This document shows, piece after piece, positions 44,734 to 54,146 of a stretch of DNA of 64,000 nt. The notes under the pieces were generated by a model. It saw only the letters and a list, made by a program, of their open reading frames with translations, did no database searches and had not been told where the DNA came from. How positions within the stretch are numbered: the first letter of the stretch is position 1; every line of letters begins with the position of its first letter. Made by a program: the position numbers and the translations under genes. Source of the stretch: Halomonas sp. ML-15 (GTDB lineage: Bacteria; Pseudomonadota; Gammaproteobacteria; Pseudomonadales; Halomonadaceae); assembly GCF_014779595.1 (NCBI RefSeq), contig NZ_JACXZT010000009.1, positions 191,378 to 255,377 of the forward strand, given 5' to 3'.

Positions 44734-44757
44734 CTCCTTTCGGCATGCCGAAAAGAG
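44734..44757. promoter_or_regulatory. Near-perfect 24-bp palindrome between the second oxidase and RidA
   Basis: The core TTTCGGCATGCCGAAA (44738-44753) is a perfect 16-bp palindrome and flanking CTC/GAG extend it with one mismatch. Without a real loop it looks more like an operator than a terminator, though a stem with a CATG loop is possible. Confidence 0.5.
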
Positions 44758-44799
44758 TGACACTACGCCTATAGACAGGCAATCAAAGGAGTTGATCAG

Positions 44800-45144
44800 A
44801 TGATAGAACGCACTATTCGTACCCCCATCATGCACCGTGCCGTTGAGGCCCATGGTTTCGTATTCTTTGGTGGCATCATTGCGGATGATCTTAGCTTGGA
44901 TATGGCCGGCCAGACTCGGCAAGTATTGGACAAGCTGGAGAGCTACCTAGGCGAAGCGGGAACCAACAAGGAGCGCATCGTGTCGGCGACGGCTTACGTG
45001 GCCGACCTGAATCTCAAGAAGGGCATGAATGATGTCTGGACGCAGTGGTTCGATCCACAGCATCTGCCTGCCAGGGCGACCTTAGGGGTCGCGGACCTGG
45101 GCGACAACGTGCTGCTGGAGTTGGTGGCCACCGCCGCCAAGTAG
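44800..45144 (+). CDS. RidA-family protein (enamine/imine deaminase)
   Basis: A 114-residue RidA/YjgF protein with the family end-segment PARATLGVADLG holding the substrate-binding arginine. RidA proteins hydrolyse reactive imines and enamines released by amino acid dehydrogenases, which fits its place directly after two DAO-family oxidases. AAAGGAG precedes the ATG at 44800. Last gene of the catabolic island; a terminator follows. Confidence 0.9.
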   Translation: MIERTIRTPIMHRAVEAHGFVFFGGIIADDLSLDMAGQTRQVLDKLESYLGEAGTNKERIVSATAYVADLNLKKGMNDVWTQWFDPQHLPARATLGVADLGDNVLLELVATAAK

Positions 45145-45169
45145 TGTCTCGGTGACCCCTTTGCGTTAA

Positions 45170-45198
45170 CCCATCACCTCATTCAGTGAGGTGATGGG
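45170..45198. terminator. Terminator hairpin between ridA and the AtoE-type transporter
   Basis: Perfect 12-base arms CCCATCACCTCA and TGAGGTGATGGG with loop TTCAG lie between convergent genes. No long T-run is present on either side. Confidence 0.7.
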
Positions 45199-45258
45199 AG
45201 TGTACGCAAAGATCGGTCGAAACCAGCAGACTCCAGGGCAGTAAGCGCCCGAATGGTA

Positions 45259-46569
45259 TTAGAACCAGGTCAGCCCCACCGCGATGATCGCACCGGTGAT
45301 GAACAGCTGGATCAGGCAGAAGCCCATGATGTCCTTGGCCTTGAGCCCGGCGATGGCCAGCACCGGCAGGGCCCAGAACGGCTGCAGCAGGTTGGTCCAG
45401 GCATCGCCCCAGGCCACCGCCATGGCGACCCGCGAGACATCGACGCCCAGCGCTTCGGCGGCGGGCAGCATTACCGGGGCCTGTACCGCCCACTGGCCGC
45501 CGCCCGACGGCACGAACAGGTTGACGATGCCGGCGCTGATGAATGACCAGAACGGCAGCGAGGCCTCGGTGGCGAACGATACCAGCCCCTCGGACATGCT
45601 CTGGGCCAGCCCCGACTCGACCATGATCGCCATGATCCCGGCGTAGAAGGGGAACTGGATGACGATGCCGGCGCCGCCCTTGATCGCCTCGTGCAGGCAG
45701 TCGAGCAGTCGCCGCGGTGTACGGTGCAGAACGATCGCCAGGAACAGAAACAGGAAGTTGACGATATTGAGGTTGAGGCTGCCGCCGCGTAGCAGGAAGT
45801 GATCGGCGAGGAAGAGCAGTCCGGGGATACCGACCAGCCAGGCCAGCGCCTGGCTGTTCTCGAGGCGCTCGGCGGGGCGCGTGATGCGACTGCGCGCTGG
45901 CGGCGTATCGTCTAGCTGGGCAGGGTCGATATAGACGCTGTCCTTGTCGTCGGGCAGCATCATGCGGTTGACCAGCGGCACGGCCACGAACAGGCAGGCC
46001 ACGATCGCCAGGTTGAAGAAGGCGAAGATGGTGCTGCCGGTGCCGACCACGCCGATCTGCTCGACGCTGAAGTGGCCGTCGGTGGCGATGGTCAGCGGGA
46101 TCGAGCCGGCCAGGCCGCCGTGCCAGACCACGAACCCTGAGTAGGCGCTGGCGATCAGCAATCGATAGTCGACGCGAATCTGGCGTGCCAGCTCCTTGGC
46201 GAACAGCGCACCGACCACCAGCCCGAAGCCCCAATTGATCCAGCTGGCCGCCAGAGACACCACGGTCACCAGCAGGATGGCACCCCCGGCGCTAGTGGCC
46301 TTGCCGGCCAGCCGTTCGAGCAGCCGCTTGACCGGTGGTGAGCTGGCCAGCATGAAGCCGGTCACCAGTACCAGCAGCATCTGCATCGAGAATGCCAGCA
46401 GCCCCCAGAAGCCATCACCCCAGAAGCGCATCACCGCCAGCGGCGTCTGGCGTTCCACGGCGATGGCAGCGGTGGCGGCAATCAGGGTCAGCAAGAGGAC
46501 GAAAATATACGGATCGGGCAGGTAACGCTCTACCAGCCTCACGGCTGGGCGTGACAGGAACTTGAGCAT
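45259..46569 (-). CDS. Short-chain fatty acid transporter (AtoE family)
   Basis: A 436-residue membrane protein with about 12 hydrophobic segments and AtoE-family motifs: SWINWGFGLVVGALFAKELAR, FPFYAGIMAI and VPSGGGQWAVQ. It probably imports short-chain acids such as acetoacetate or butyrate. No acetoacetate metabolism genes adjoin it. It lies downstream of the MATE gene on the same strand. Confidence 0.9.
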   Translation of the reverse strand: MLKFLSRPAVRLVERYLPDPYIFVLLLTLIAATAAIAVERQTPLAVMRFWGDGFWGLLAFSMQMLLVLVTGFMLASSPPVKRLLERLAGKATSAGGAILLVTVVSLAASWINWGFGLVVGALFAKELARQIRVDYRLLIASAYSGFVVWHGGLAGSIPLTIATDGHFSVEQIGVVGTGSTIFAFFNLAIVACLFVAVPLVNRMMLPDDKDSVYIDPAQLDDTPPARSRITRPAERLENSQALAWLVGIPGLLFLADHFLLRGGSLNLNIVNFLFLFLAIVLHRTPRRLLDCLHEAIKGGAGIVIQFPFYAGIMAIMVESGLAQSMSEGLVSFATEASLPFWSFISAGIVNLFVPSGGGQWAVQAPVMLPAAEALGVDVSRVAMAVAWGDAWTNLLQPFWALPVLAIAGLKAKDIMGFCLIQLFITGAIIAVGLTWF

Positions 46570-46613
46570 GGCACGGTCGCTTTTATTAGTTTGGGTAGAT
46601 CCAAGTTAGCGCA

Positions 46614-46642
46614 CTCAGCCTGACTTGGCCGCTCAGGCTGGG
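46614..46642 (-). terminator. Hairpin at the end of the MATE gene
   Basis: Arms CTCAGCCTGA and TCAGGCTGGG (one wobble pair) with a 9-base loop include the MATE stop codon. There is no T-run, so this is a weak call. Confidence 0.35.
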
Positions 46643-47970
46643 TCAACGCTGGCCCGCCAACGCTTCTGCCGGTAGCTGAGGTAGTAGCCGGTGAGCGTCG
46701 CCGAGCGCACCAGGGTGAAGACGGTAAAAGCCAGCCACAGGCCGTGGTTGCCGAGGCCCTGTGTCAACCACCATAGCGGCAGATAGGCCGCCAGGGCGAT
46801 AAAGATGCTGTTGCGCATGGCGCGGGTCTCGGTGGCGCCGATAAAGACCCCATCGAGGAGGTAGCTCCACACCGCCAGCAGCGGCATGACGATCATCCAG
46901 GGCAGGTAGAGCGCGGCGGTGGCGCGTACCTCGGGGAGGTCGGTAAGCAGTGCGATCAGCGCCTGACCGCCGAGCAGGAAGGCCAGTGAAGCGCCTCCGG
47001 CGGCGATCAGTGAGAAGCGCGTGGCGGCTCGCACCGACGCGCCGAACTCGTCCCAGCGGCGACGCCCCACCGAGCGGCCCACCAGCGCTTCGGCAGCGTG
47101 GGCGAAACCGTCCAGGGCGTAGGAGGTCAGCATGATGAACTGCAGCAGCACGGCGTTGGCGGCCAGCACGGTGTCGCCCTGGCTGGCGCCCTGGGCGGTG
47201 AAGAAGGCCATGGCGAACAGCAACCCGAGGGTACGGATGAACAGGTGGCTATTGACCTGAAACAGCTCGCTGTAGGCGCCAAGCTTGAGCAGGCGCTGGC
47301 GCAGGAAACGGCCCTCGAGCAGCTTGAGCTGACGCATCACCAGCCAGCCGCCGAAGGCCAGCGCGGTGTAGTCGGCGATCACCGTGGCCCAGGCCACGCC
47401 GTCGCTGGTCATGCCCAGGCCGACCACGAACAGCAGGTCGAGCACGATGTTGACGCTGTTGGTCAGCACCAGGATGGCCAGCGTCACCCGCGCGTTCTGC
47501 TGGCCGAGGAACCAGCCGAGGATGGCGTAGTTGGCGAGCACCGCCGGCGCCGACAGGATGCGGATCTGGGCGTATTCCCGGGCCAGCTCGGTGGCCACTT
47601 CGCTGCCGTCGAGCAGCCACAGGCCGAGATCGATCAGCGGCGTCGAGAGCACGATCAGCGCCACGCCGATGCCGCCGGCCATCAGCAGCGACTGGCCGAG
47701 CAGGTTGCGCACCTCGCTGTCGTTTTCGCGGCCCGCCGCCTGGGAGGTCAGGCCGGTGGTGCCCATGCGCAGAAAGCCAAAACCCCAGTAGAGAAAGCTG
47801 AACAGGGTCGCGCCGAGGGTGACCGCGGCCAGGTAGCGCGAGTCGGGCAGGTGGCCGACCACGGCGGTATCCACCAGACCGAGCAGCGGCACCGTAATGT
47901 TGGAGAGGATGATCGGCCAGGCCAGCAGCCAGATGCGGCGGTCGGGGCTGGTCGTGGAAGCGGCGCTCAT
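46633..47970 (-). CDS. MATE-family efflux pump (DinF-like)
   Basis: A 445-residue protein with 12 hydrophobic segments in two similar halves. The N-terminus WLLAWPIILSNITVPLLGLVDTAVVGHL is typical of the DinF branch of MATE exporters. These use Na+ or H+ to expel cationic drugs or dyes; in a halophile Na+ coupling is plausible. AAGGACGCCG precedes the start. It follows the ferredoxin gene on the same strand by 22 bases. Confidence 0.9.
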   Translation of the reverse strand: MSAASTTSPDRRIWLLAWPIILSNITVPLLGLVDTAVVGHLPDSRYLAAVTLGATLFSFLYWGFGFLRMGTTGLTSQAAGRENDSEVRNLLGQSLLMAGGIGVALIVLSTPLIDLGLWLLDGSEVATELAREYAQIRILSAPAVLANYAILGWFLGQQNARVTLAILVLTNSVNIVLDLLFVVGLGMTSDGVAWATVIADYTALAFGGWLVMRQLKLLEGRFLRQRLLKLGAYSELFQVNSHLFIRTLGLLFAMAFFTAQGASQGDTVLAANAVLLQFIMLTSYALDGFAHAAEALVGRSVGRRRWDEFGASVRAATRFSLIAAGGASLAFLLGGQALIALLTDLPEVRATAALYLPWMIVMPLLAVWSYLLDGVFIGATETRAMRNSIFIALAAYLPLWWLTQGLGNHGLWLAFTVFTLVRSATLTGYYLSYRQKRWRASVDPA

Positions 47971-47992
47971 CGGCGTCCTTGCGGCGGTAGGC

Positions 47993-48780
<788 letters not shown>

Positions 48781-48819
48781 CTAGTAGTTGTATGGATGAC
48801 GCCGCCAGTGAAACGCTGC

Positions 48820-50727
48820 TCAGTCGTCGAGTGACCCGTAGGGGTTGGCGACGTTCAGCGACACCGGCCGCGCATAGCCGGGAATCTCGATCTGTGCAGC
48901 GCTGATGGTCAGCTCGGGCCCCTCCAGCACGCCTTCGCCGAAGCGGTAAAGCGCCTGGAAATGCCCGCGGTCGGCGACGCGCTCGTAGGTGGCGCTGATC
49001 GCCAGGGTGGCCTCGCGGCGGGTGCGCCAGGCCTCCACGGCGGCGGCGCCGTGGCGCTGGACCAGCAGGCGCTCGGTCACCGCCGGCGACAGCACCAGGC
49101 CGGTGGCGTTGTTGCCGCCGAAGCCCTTGGCATTGATGAAGCAGGCGTCGGCCTCGAAGGCCTGGGCGTCGCGGGAGAAGCGCAGCCGCTTGGCGTGGAC
49201 ATCGTCTGCCACCGCATCCAGGGTGGGGATGCCCGGTAGCCAGCCATGGGCAAAGCTGCCCAGGGCGCTGGCCAGCTGATCGCCAGCGGCGCTGCCCTGG
49301 GAGTGGCCGACGAAGGCCTTGACGGCCACCACTGGCCAGTCGTCGATGCCATTGGCCGCCGCGATGCGGTCGAAGACATGGGATTCGGTCACTCGGTTCT
49401 TGGGGGTGCTGGTGCCGTGGGCGTGCAGAAAGCTGCGCTCGCGCACCGCCTGGGGACCGAGTATGGCGTTGGCCAGCGCCACGGCCTTGCCCAGGGTCAT
49501 GTAGTTACCAATACCCGGCGCCGAGATCGAGCGCTTCCAACCGTCGGCATTGACGAACACCCCGGGTACCGCGCCGAGAATCTGGGCGCCGACCTCCAGC
49601 GCCAGGGCGTCGTCCATCAGCAGCACGAACTGGCTGGCCTCGGCGATGGTGAAACCGCAGTTGCGGGCAAACGGCCGGCAGGCGCGCTGATAGTCGGCAT
49701 CGGTGAGCAGCGCCAGGGCGTCGAGCGCCTTGAGGCTCTCGTCGTCGGCCAGCGCGCCCATGGCGCGGAAGCCCTCGATGATCTCGGGGGTGATCGGCGC
49801 ATCGGCGGTACCTACCATCACCACGCGACGGCGGCCGCTGGCGATGTCATCGACGCCCAGGCGCAGGTTGTAGAGGAAACTCGCGCAGGCCCCCTGCACC
49901 GAGCCGGTAGCGCCAACGCTGCCCAGTACATAGGCGTTGAGAAAGTCGGCCGGCATCTGGCCGTAGCCCAGCGGCATCTGCTTGGAGGTGGCGCGGTTGC
50001 CGGAGACGAAGCTCTTGAGCAGCCCGCCCCAGCCCGGGTCGTCGAGCTGACCGATGGAGTTGCCGGCATACACCGCGATGTCGTCGGGATCGAGGCGGTC
50101 CTGCAGCGATTGCCAGTAGAGGCCGCTCTGACCGAGGCAGTCGGAGGCGCCGAAGATGCTCATCGACAGCCCGCGTGGGTGGTGCACGCTGCGGTAGAAG
50201 CGATTCGGTTCGAAGCCGCTGGGCAGTTGGCCGGCGGCACGCACCTGGGCCGGGCGCCGCTCGGGCAGCATCACGTCCAGGGTGCCGGCGGGCACGCTGA
50301 CCTCCAACTGGTGGCGGTCGATCTCGCGGACCTGCCAGGTCTCGGGGAGGGTGTCGGGCAGCTGGCGGCGGCGCACGCGGAAGGTCATCGGCGCGTCGAT
50401 GGCCAATTGAGCCTGACGATTGGCGGGAATGCCGTCTTCGTTGAAGCGCGGATCCTCGATGCGCCGGATCAGGGTGTGATCAAGGACCCGCTGGCGATAG
50501 CGCTCGACCAGCGCCGCGGCGTCCAGTGGTTCACCGCTGGCATCCTGCCAGGTGTCGTCCTCGCTGGGCTGGGCCAGGCGCATCATGGCGGCCAAGCCCA
50601 GCAGCGTCTGTTCCTGGTCATCCTTGTGCAGGGCAGCAAGCACCGTGCGACGGTAGGCCTGATGGCCCGAGGTTCTGCCGGCGGCGTTGACCCCGCCCAT
50701 GCCGACAATCACCGGTAACTGTGACAA
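48820..50727 (-). CDS. fabY: Beta-ketoacyl-ACP synthase FabY (acetyl-CoA-initiating type)
   Basis: The 635-residue protein matches FabY of Pseudomonas aeruginosa (634), which starts fatty acid synthesis by condensing acetyl-CoA with malonyl-ACP in place of FabH. The thiolase-fold Cys-His-His set is C281 (QGACASFLYN), H437 (HAHGTSTPKNR) and H475 (FVGHSQGSAAGD). I start at the TTG at 50727 because GAGGAA lies 6 bases before it and SQLPVIVGMGGVNAAGR is the family N-terminus; the ATG at 50781 would add a charged leader. No fabH is in the window. Confidence 0.9.
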   Translation of the reverse strand: MSQLPVIVGMGGVNAAGRTSGHQAYRRTVLAALHKDDQEQTLLGLAAMMRLAQPSEDDTWQDASGEPLDAAALVERYRQRVLDHTLIRRIEDPRFNEDGIPANRQAQLAIDAPMTFRVRRRQLPDTLPETWQVREIDRHQLEVSVPAGTLDVMLPERRPAQVRAAGQLPSGFEPNRFYRSVHHPRGLSMSIFGASDCLGQSGLYWQSLQDRLDPDDIAVYAGNSIGQLDDPGWGGLLKSFVSGNRATSKQMPLGYGQMPADFLNAYVLGSVGATGSVQGACASFLYNLRLGVDDIASGRRRVVMVGTADAPITPEIIEGFRAMGALADDESLKALDALALLTDADYQRACRPFARNCGFTIAEASQFVLLMDDALALEVGAQILGAVPGVFVNADGWKRSISAPGIGNYMTLGKAVALANAILGPQAVRERSFLHAHGTSTPKNRVTESHVFDRIAAANGIDDWPVVAVKAFVGHSQGSAAGDQLASALGSFAHGWLPGIPTLDAVADDVHAKRLRFSRDAQAFEADACFINAKGFGGNNATGLVLSPAVTERLLVQRHGAAAVEAWRTRREATLAISATYERVADRGHFQALYRFGEGVLEGPELTISAAQIEIPGYARPVSLNVANPYGSLDD

Positions 50728-50855
50728 GCCGCGTTCCTCGTTGTGCTGTTGGTGTCTACGAGTCGTTTTTTCGAATGCCACGATGATAGCACCGGGTTCG
50801 GCGTGGCGTCATGCAGCCCCCGTGAGCGTTAGTCGGTCGGCGGTAAAACAAATGT

Positions 50856-50884
50856 TTGAAATTGACGCGATGCAGCGCTAGGAT
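50856..50884 (+). promoter_or_regulatory. Sigma70-type promoter in the fabY/TrmB-like gap
   Basis: TTGAAA (50856-50861) and TAGGAT (50879-50884) are separated by exactly 17 bases. Transcription would start near 50891 and meet a terminator about 55 bases later. Confidence 0.55.
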
Positions 50885-50890
50885 GAAACG

Positions 50891-50948
50891 GCTGTTTGAG
50901 TCATACGAGTTGGTAGTTGGCGCGTCCTCCGGGGGGCGCCGTTTTTTT
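50891..50948 (+). ncRNA. Candidate small RNA or leader attenuator
   Basis: The predicted transcript runs from about 50891 to the terminator at 50919-50948, roughly 58 bases. It has no ORF with a ribosome site. It could be an independent small RNA or an attenuated leader of the TrmB-like gene, which starts 73 bases beyond. Confidence 0.4.
50919..50948 (+). terminator. Intrinsic terminator upstream of the TrmB-like gene
   Basis: A GC-rich stem, GGCGC (50919-50923) with GCGCC (50936-50940) and further inner pairing, is followed by seven T (50942-50948). Confidence 0.65.
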
Positions 50949-51021
50949 GCGCATCGCATGGCCTGTGTCGGCGGCGGCGGGCTGCTACCATGGCCACTGA
51001 TTCTGCCACCCTGCCGCTGCC

Positions 51022-51741
51022 ATGTCCGCCTTGTACTCCCATTCGCCGTCACGCCCTATTCAGTCCCGCCAGACCGGGCCCCATGATGATCTGCCGCGTC
51101 GCGTGCAGCGTGCCCTCCAGCACCCCTGGCGCAAGCCCATCGCCGAGCACACCCGAGCCGCCTTCGACACCGCCGCGGGCTGGTTGGCCGAGCAGGGCAA
51201 GCCACTGGTGCTGGATGCCGGCTGCGGCGTGGGGCTGTCGACCCGGCGGTTGGCCCTGCACCATCCTGGGCATGCCGTGCTGGGCATCGACCGCAGCGCC
51301 GATCGTTTGTCGCGGGACCATGGCCCGCTGCCGGCCAACGCCCAACTGGTGCGCGCCGACCTGGTCGACTTCTGGCGGCTGGCGCTGGCGGCTGGCTGGC
51401 AGCCCGAGTACCACTACCTGCTCTACCCCAATCCCTATCCCAAGTCGGTGCATCTCAAGCTGCGCTGGCAGGGCCACCCGGTGTTGCCGCATCTGCTGGC
51501 CCTGGGCGGTCAGTTGGAACTGCGCTCCAATTGGGCGATCTATGTGCAGGAGTTCGGCCAGGCGCTGGGGCAGGTCACCGGCGTGTCGGCAACGATCGAG
51601 GCCTTCGATCCGGGCGGCGATCCGCTCACTCCCTTCGAGCGCAAGTACCTCGTCAGCGGCCAGACGCTGTGGCGGCTAAAGGCATCGCTTGCCTGGCGAC
51701 CGGAACTGGTGCCGCGGGACAGTCTGGATCTCGAGCGCTAG
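51022..51741 (+). CDS. TrmB-like SAM-dependent methyltransferase
   Basis: The 239-residue protein has a Rossmann SAM motif VLDAGCGVGLSTR and the TrmB-type segment YLLYPNPYPKSVHLKLRW, resembling tRNA (guanine-N7)-methyltransferase. It differs from classical TrmB in this segment (classical proteins have PDPWPKKRH), so it belongs to a TrmB-like branch often annotated separately. Its RNA target is not established. The upstream gap holds a promoter and terminator. Confidence 0.78.
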   Translation: MSALYSHSPSRPIQSRQTGPHDDLPRRVQRALQHPWRKPIAEHTRAAFDTAAGWLAEQGKPLVLDAGCGVGLSTRRLALHHPGHAVLGIDRSADRLSRDHGPLPANAQLVRADLVDFWRLALAAGWQPEYHYLLYPNPYPKSVHLKLRWQGHPVLPHLLALGGQLELRSNWAIYVQEFGQALGQVTGVSATIEAFDPGGDPLTPFERKYLVSGQTLWRLKASLAWRPELVPRDSLDLER

Positions 51742-51770
51742 ACTGGCGGGCCAATTTGCAGGAGCAGGCC

Positions 51771-52100
51771 ATGACATATCTCTTTCTGGCGCTGGCGATC
51801 ATTGCCGAGGTGATCGCCACCAGCGCCCTCAAGGCGTCCAACGAGTTCACCCGGCTATGGCCCAGTGTGCTGGTGGTGGTCGGCTACGCCACGGCGTTTT
51901 ACATGCTGACGCTGGTGCTGCGTACCCTGCCGGTGGGCGTCGCCTACGCCTTCTGGGCCGGGCTGGGGATCGTGCTGGTCACGCTGATCGGCATCTTACT
52001 CTACGGCGAAGTGCCCGACCTGCCGGCGCTGCTGGGTCTGGCGATGATCATCGGCGGGGTGGTGGTCATACAGGTGTTTTCCAAGGTTTCGGCCCACTGA
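51771..52100 (+). CDS. SMR-family small multidrug transporter (EmrE-like)
   Basis: A 109-residue protein with four transmembrane segments. The essential glutamate is E13 in ALAIIAEVIATSALK, and the later motifs AYAFWAGLGIVLVT and LIGILLYGE fit the EmrE/QacE branch. It expels quaternary cations against H+, and some relatives move guanidinium or compatible solutes such as betaine. GGAGCAGGCC precedes the start. The gap to the upstream gene is only 29 bases, leaving no room for a riboswitch. Confidence 0.9.
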   Translation: MTYLFLALAIIAEVIATSALKASNEFTRLWPSVLVVVGYATAFYMLTLVLRTLPVGVAYAFWAGLGIVLVTLIGILLYGEVPDLPALLGLAMIIGGVVVIQVFSKVSAH

Positions 52101-52114
52101 TTCAGGAGTTGTGC

Positions 52115-53593
52115 ATGCTGCGTCGCCTTATCGCCCCGCGAGTTGCTGCCCTATTGATAGGCGGCCTGTCGCTGTCACTGCTGGCGCTGCCGGCCATGGC
52201 CGCCGGGTTCGCCAACCTCGAACGAATGACCGAGCAGGGCTTTCTGATCAGCGCCGAGGCGCGGCTGCTGGACGGCAACGGCGAGTTGCTGGGGGCAATT
52301 GCCCCGGAGCGCCAGCTATCGCCGGCCTCGGTATCGAAGATCTACCTGGCGGCGGCGGCGCTGGATCGCTGGGGGCCGCAGCACCGCTTCACCAGCGAGC
52401 TGAAGAGCGCCGCTGAGATCGACGCCGACGGTGTCCTGCAGGGGGATCTGATCTTCGAGGGCGGCGGCGACCCGGCGCTGGTCTCCGAGGAGCTGTGGAA
52501 ACTGGTGCAGCTGCTGCGCCAGCGCGGCATACGCAGCATCAACGGCCAGCTGGTGGTCAGCCAGTGGCGCTTCGGCCCGGTGGCCTGCGTGACCCGTGAC
52601 CGCTGCGAGACCGTCGAACGTTCGGCCAACACCTACAGTGCACTGCTCAGCTCGGCGGGAGTCAACTACGGCAGCTGGTGCATGAACGTACATCCTGCTG
52701 CCAGCGTCGGTGACTCGGCCAGGGTACTGAGCTGCGACACCGTCGAGCCGGTGATCGGTATCAACAATCAGGTCACCACCGTGGCCGCGGGCAATACCAC
52801 CGAGCTCAACGCCGAGCGCGTCACCGACGGCAGCGGCGATACCATGATCCTGCGCGGCCAGATCGCCGCCAACGCCCACCCTCGCGAGGTCTACCGGGCC
52901 AGCTCCGACCCGGCCAGCCAGACCGCTCAGACGCTGCTGGCGCTGTTTGCCCAGGCCGGCATCGAGGTCGGCGGCGACGCTGCCGGGGTGCCCTATGTGA
53001 CCTCCACGGAGGAGCCCAACGGCGCCGCTCGCCGGCTGGCGGCGGTGGACGGCAAACCGCTTCAGGAGCTGGTGCTGCGGACCATGAACTACTCCAACAA
53101 CTTCATGGCCGACGTGCTTAACCTGGGGCTGGTGCCCACCGCCCAGACCTCGCTGGAGGAAGCCGCCCAGGCCCTCGAGGCCTATGTCACGGCGATTCCC
53201 GGCCACGGCCCGGTGACGCTGCACAGCGGTAGCGGCCTGACCACCACCAACCGCACCTCGGCGGCGGGGGTCAATGCGATGCTCGAGTACGCCTATCAGC
53301 GACCGGCGCTGTTTCCACACCTGCTGGCCAGCATGCAAACGCCGGTCAATGGCCCGTCGCGCTTCATTCGCCGCGGCAGCGAGCGCTTTCAGAACAATGT
53401 GATGCTCAAGACCGGCACCCTCAATCAGCCTTTTGCGGTGCGTTCGGTGGGCGGCTACTTCCGCACCGACAGCGGGCGCTGGGGGGTATTCACCGCGCTG
53501 GTCAACGGCACCTCGAGCACGCCCTGGCTGAACTGGACCCAGGTGCTCGACCCGCTGGCCGAGGACCTCGATGCCATGATTCGTGACCACTAA
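52115..53593 (+). CDS. dacB: D-alanyl-D-alanine carboxypeptidase/endopeptidase (PBP4)
   Basis: The 492-residue periplasmic enzyme has a signal peptide (about 1-29, ending PAMA) and the class C penicillin-binding motifs SxxK (S72-V-S-K75), SNN in MNYSNNFMAD and KTG in MLKTGTLN. It trims or cleaves peptidoglycan cross-links. TCAGGAG precedes the ATG, 14 bases after the SMR gene, so they may be co-transcribed. Confidence 0.93.
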   Translation: MLRRLIAPRVAALLIGGLSLSLLALPAMAAGFANLERMTEQGFLISAEARLLDGNGELLGAIAPERQLSPASVSKIYLAAAALDRWGPQHRFTSELKSAAEIDADGVLQGDLIFEGGGDPALVSEELWKLVQLLRQRGIRSINGQLVVSQWRFGPVACVTRDRCETVERSANTYSALLSSAGVNYGSWCMNVHPAASVGDSARVLSCDTVEPVIGINNQVTTVAAGNTTELNAERVTDGSGDTMILRGQIAANAHPREVYRASSDPASQTAQTLLALFAQAGIEVGGDAAGVPYVTSTEEPNGAARRLAAVDGKPLQELVLRTMNYSNNFMADVLNLGLVPTAQTSLEEAAQALEAYVTAIPGHGPVTLHSGSGLTTTNRTSAAGVNAMLEYAYQRPALFPHLLASMQTPVNGPSRFIRRGSERFQNNVMLKTGTLNQPFAVRSVGGYFRTDSGRWGVFTALVNGTSSTPWLNWTQVLDPLAEDLDAMIRDH

Positions 53594-53677
53594 GGTGCGA
53601 CGTCGCCATCGCGCGGTTTTGCTACTATCGTCACCTTTCCGCTGCGGCGGCTCCGATTCCATAGCAAGAGCGATACC

Positions 53678-54049
53678 ATGAAACCTGGGCATACCGGCTG
53701 GCGCCATCTGGTGCACTCGACCCGCTACTCACTCAAGGGCCTCAAGGCCGCGTTTCGCAACGAGGCGGCTTTTCGCCAAGAGGTCGCGCTGTGCCTGGTG
53801 CTGCTGCCGCTGGCGATCTGGATCGGCCGTACGCCGCTGGAGTGGATTGCGCTGATCGGAAGCTGCCTGCTGGTGCTGATCGTCGAACTGCTCAATAGCG
53901 CCATCGAGAACGTGGTCGATCGCATCGGCACCGAGCACCACGAACTCTCCGGTCGCGCCAAGGATATCGGCTCGGCGGCGGTGATGCTGTCGCTGCTGTT
54001 TGCCGCTATCACCTGGCTGCTGCTGATCGGCCAGCGGCTAATAGGGTAA
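53678..54049 (+). CDS. dgkA: Diacylglycerol kinase
   Basis: The 123-residue trimeric inner-membrane enzyme recycles diacylglycerol to phosphatidic acid. It has three hydrophobic segments and the catalytic signature VELLNSAIENVVDRIG. The length equals that of E. coli DgkA (122). Located between dacB and glnE on the same strand, with 84 bases of gap before it. Confidence 0.95.
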   Translation: MKPGHTGWRHLVHSTRYSLKGLKAAFRNEAAFRQEVALCLVLLPLAIWIGRTPLEWIALIGSCLLVLIVELLNSAIENVVDRIGTEHHELSGRAKDIGSAAVMLSLLFAAITWLLLIGQRLIG

Positions 54050-54146
54050 GCCCCCGGGTCAGATCCAAGCGGCTGTCATAGGCATCAAAGGTGACCCCCG
54101 CCGCTGGGCTTCGCTATGCTGAGGGCAACTTGCCGCTGACGAAGAG

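Noticed and set aside
44800-45144. Reading the 44.8-45.1 kb protein as a stand-alone housekeeping RidA
   Set aside because: Its position directly after two FAD oxidases and before a terminator favours membership of the catabolic island, although a separate promoter cannot be excluded.
49246-50718. 490-codon plus-strand frame opposite fabY
   Set aside because: Shadow of fabY; the protein has no recognisable motif and the opposite strand carries the intact Cys-His-His synthase.
51742-51770. Guanidine riboswitch ahead of the SMR transporter gene
   Set aside because: The gap is only 29 bases, far too short for the known riboswitch classes.
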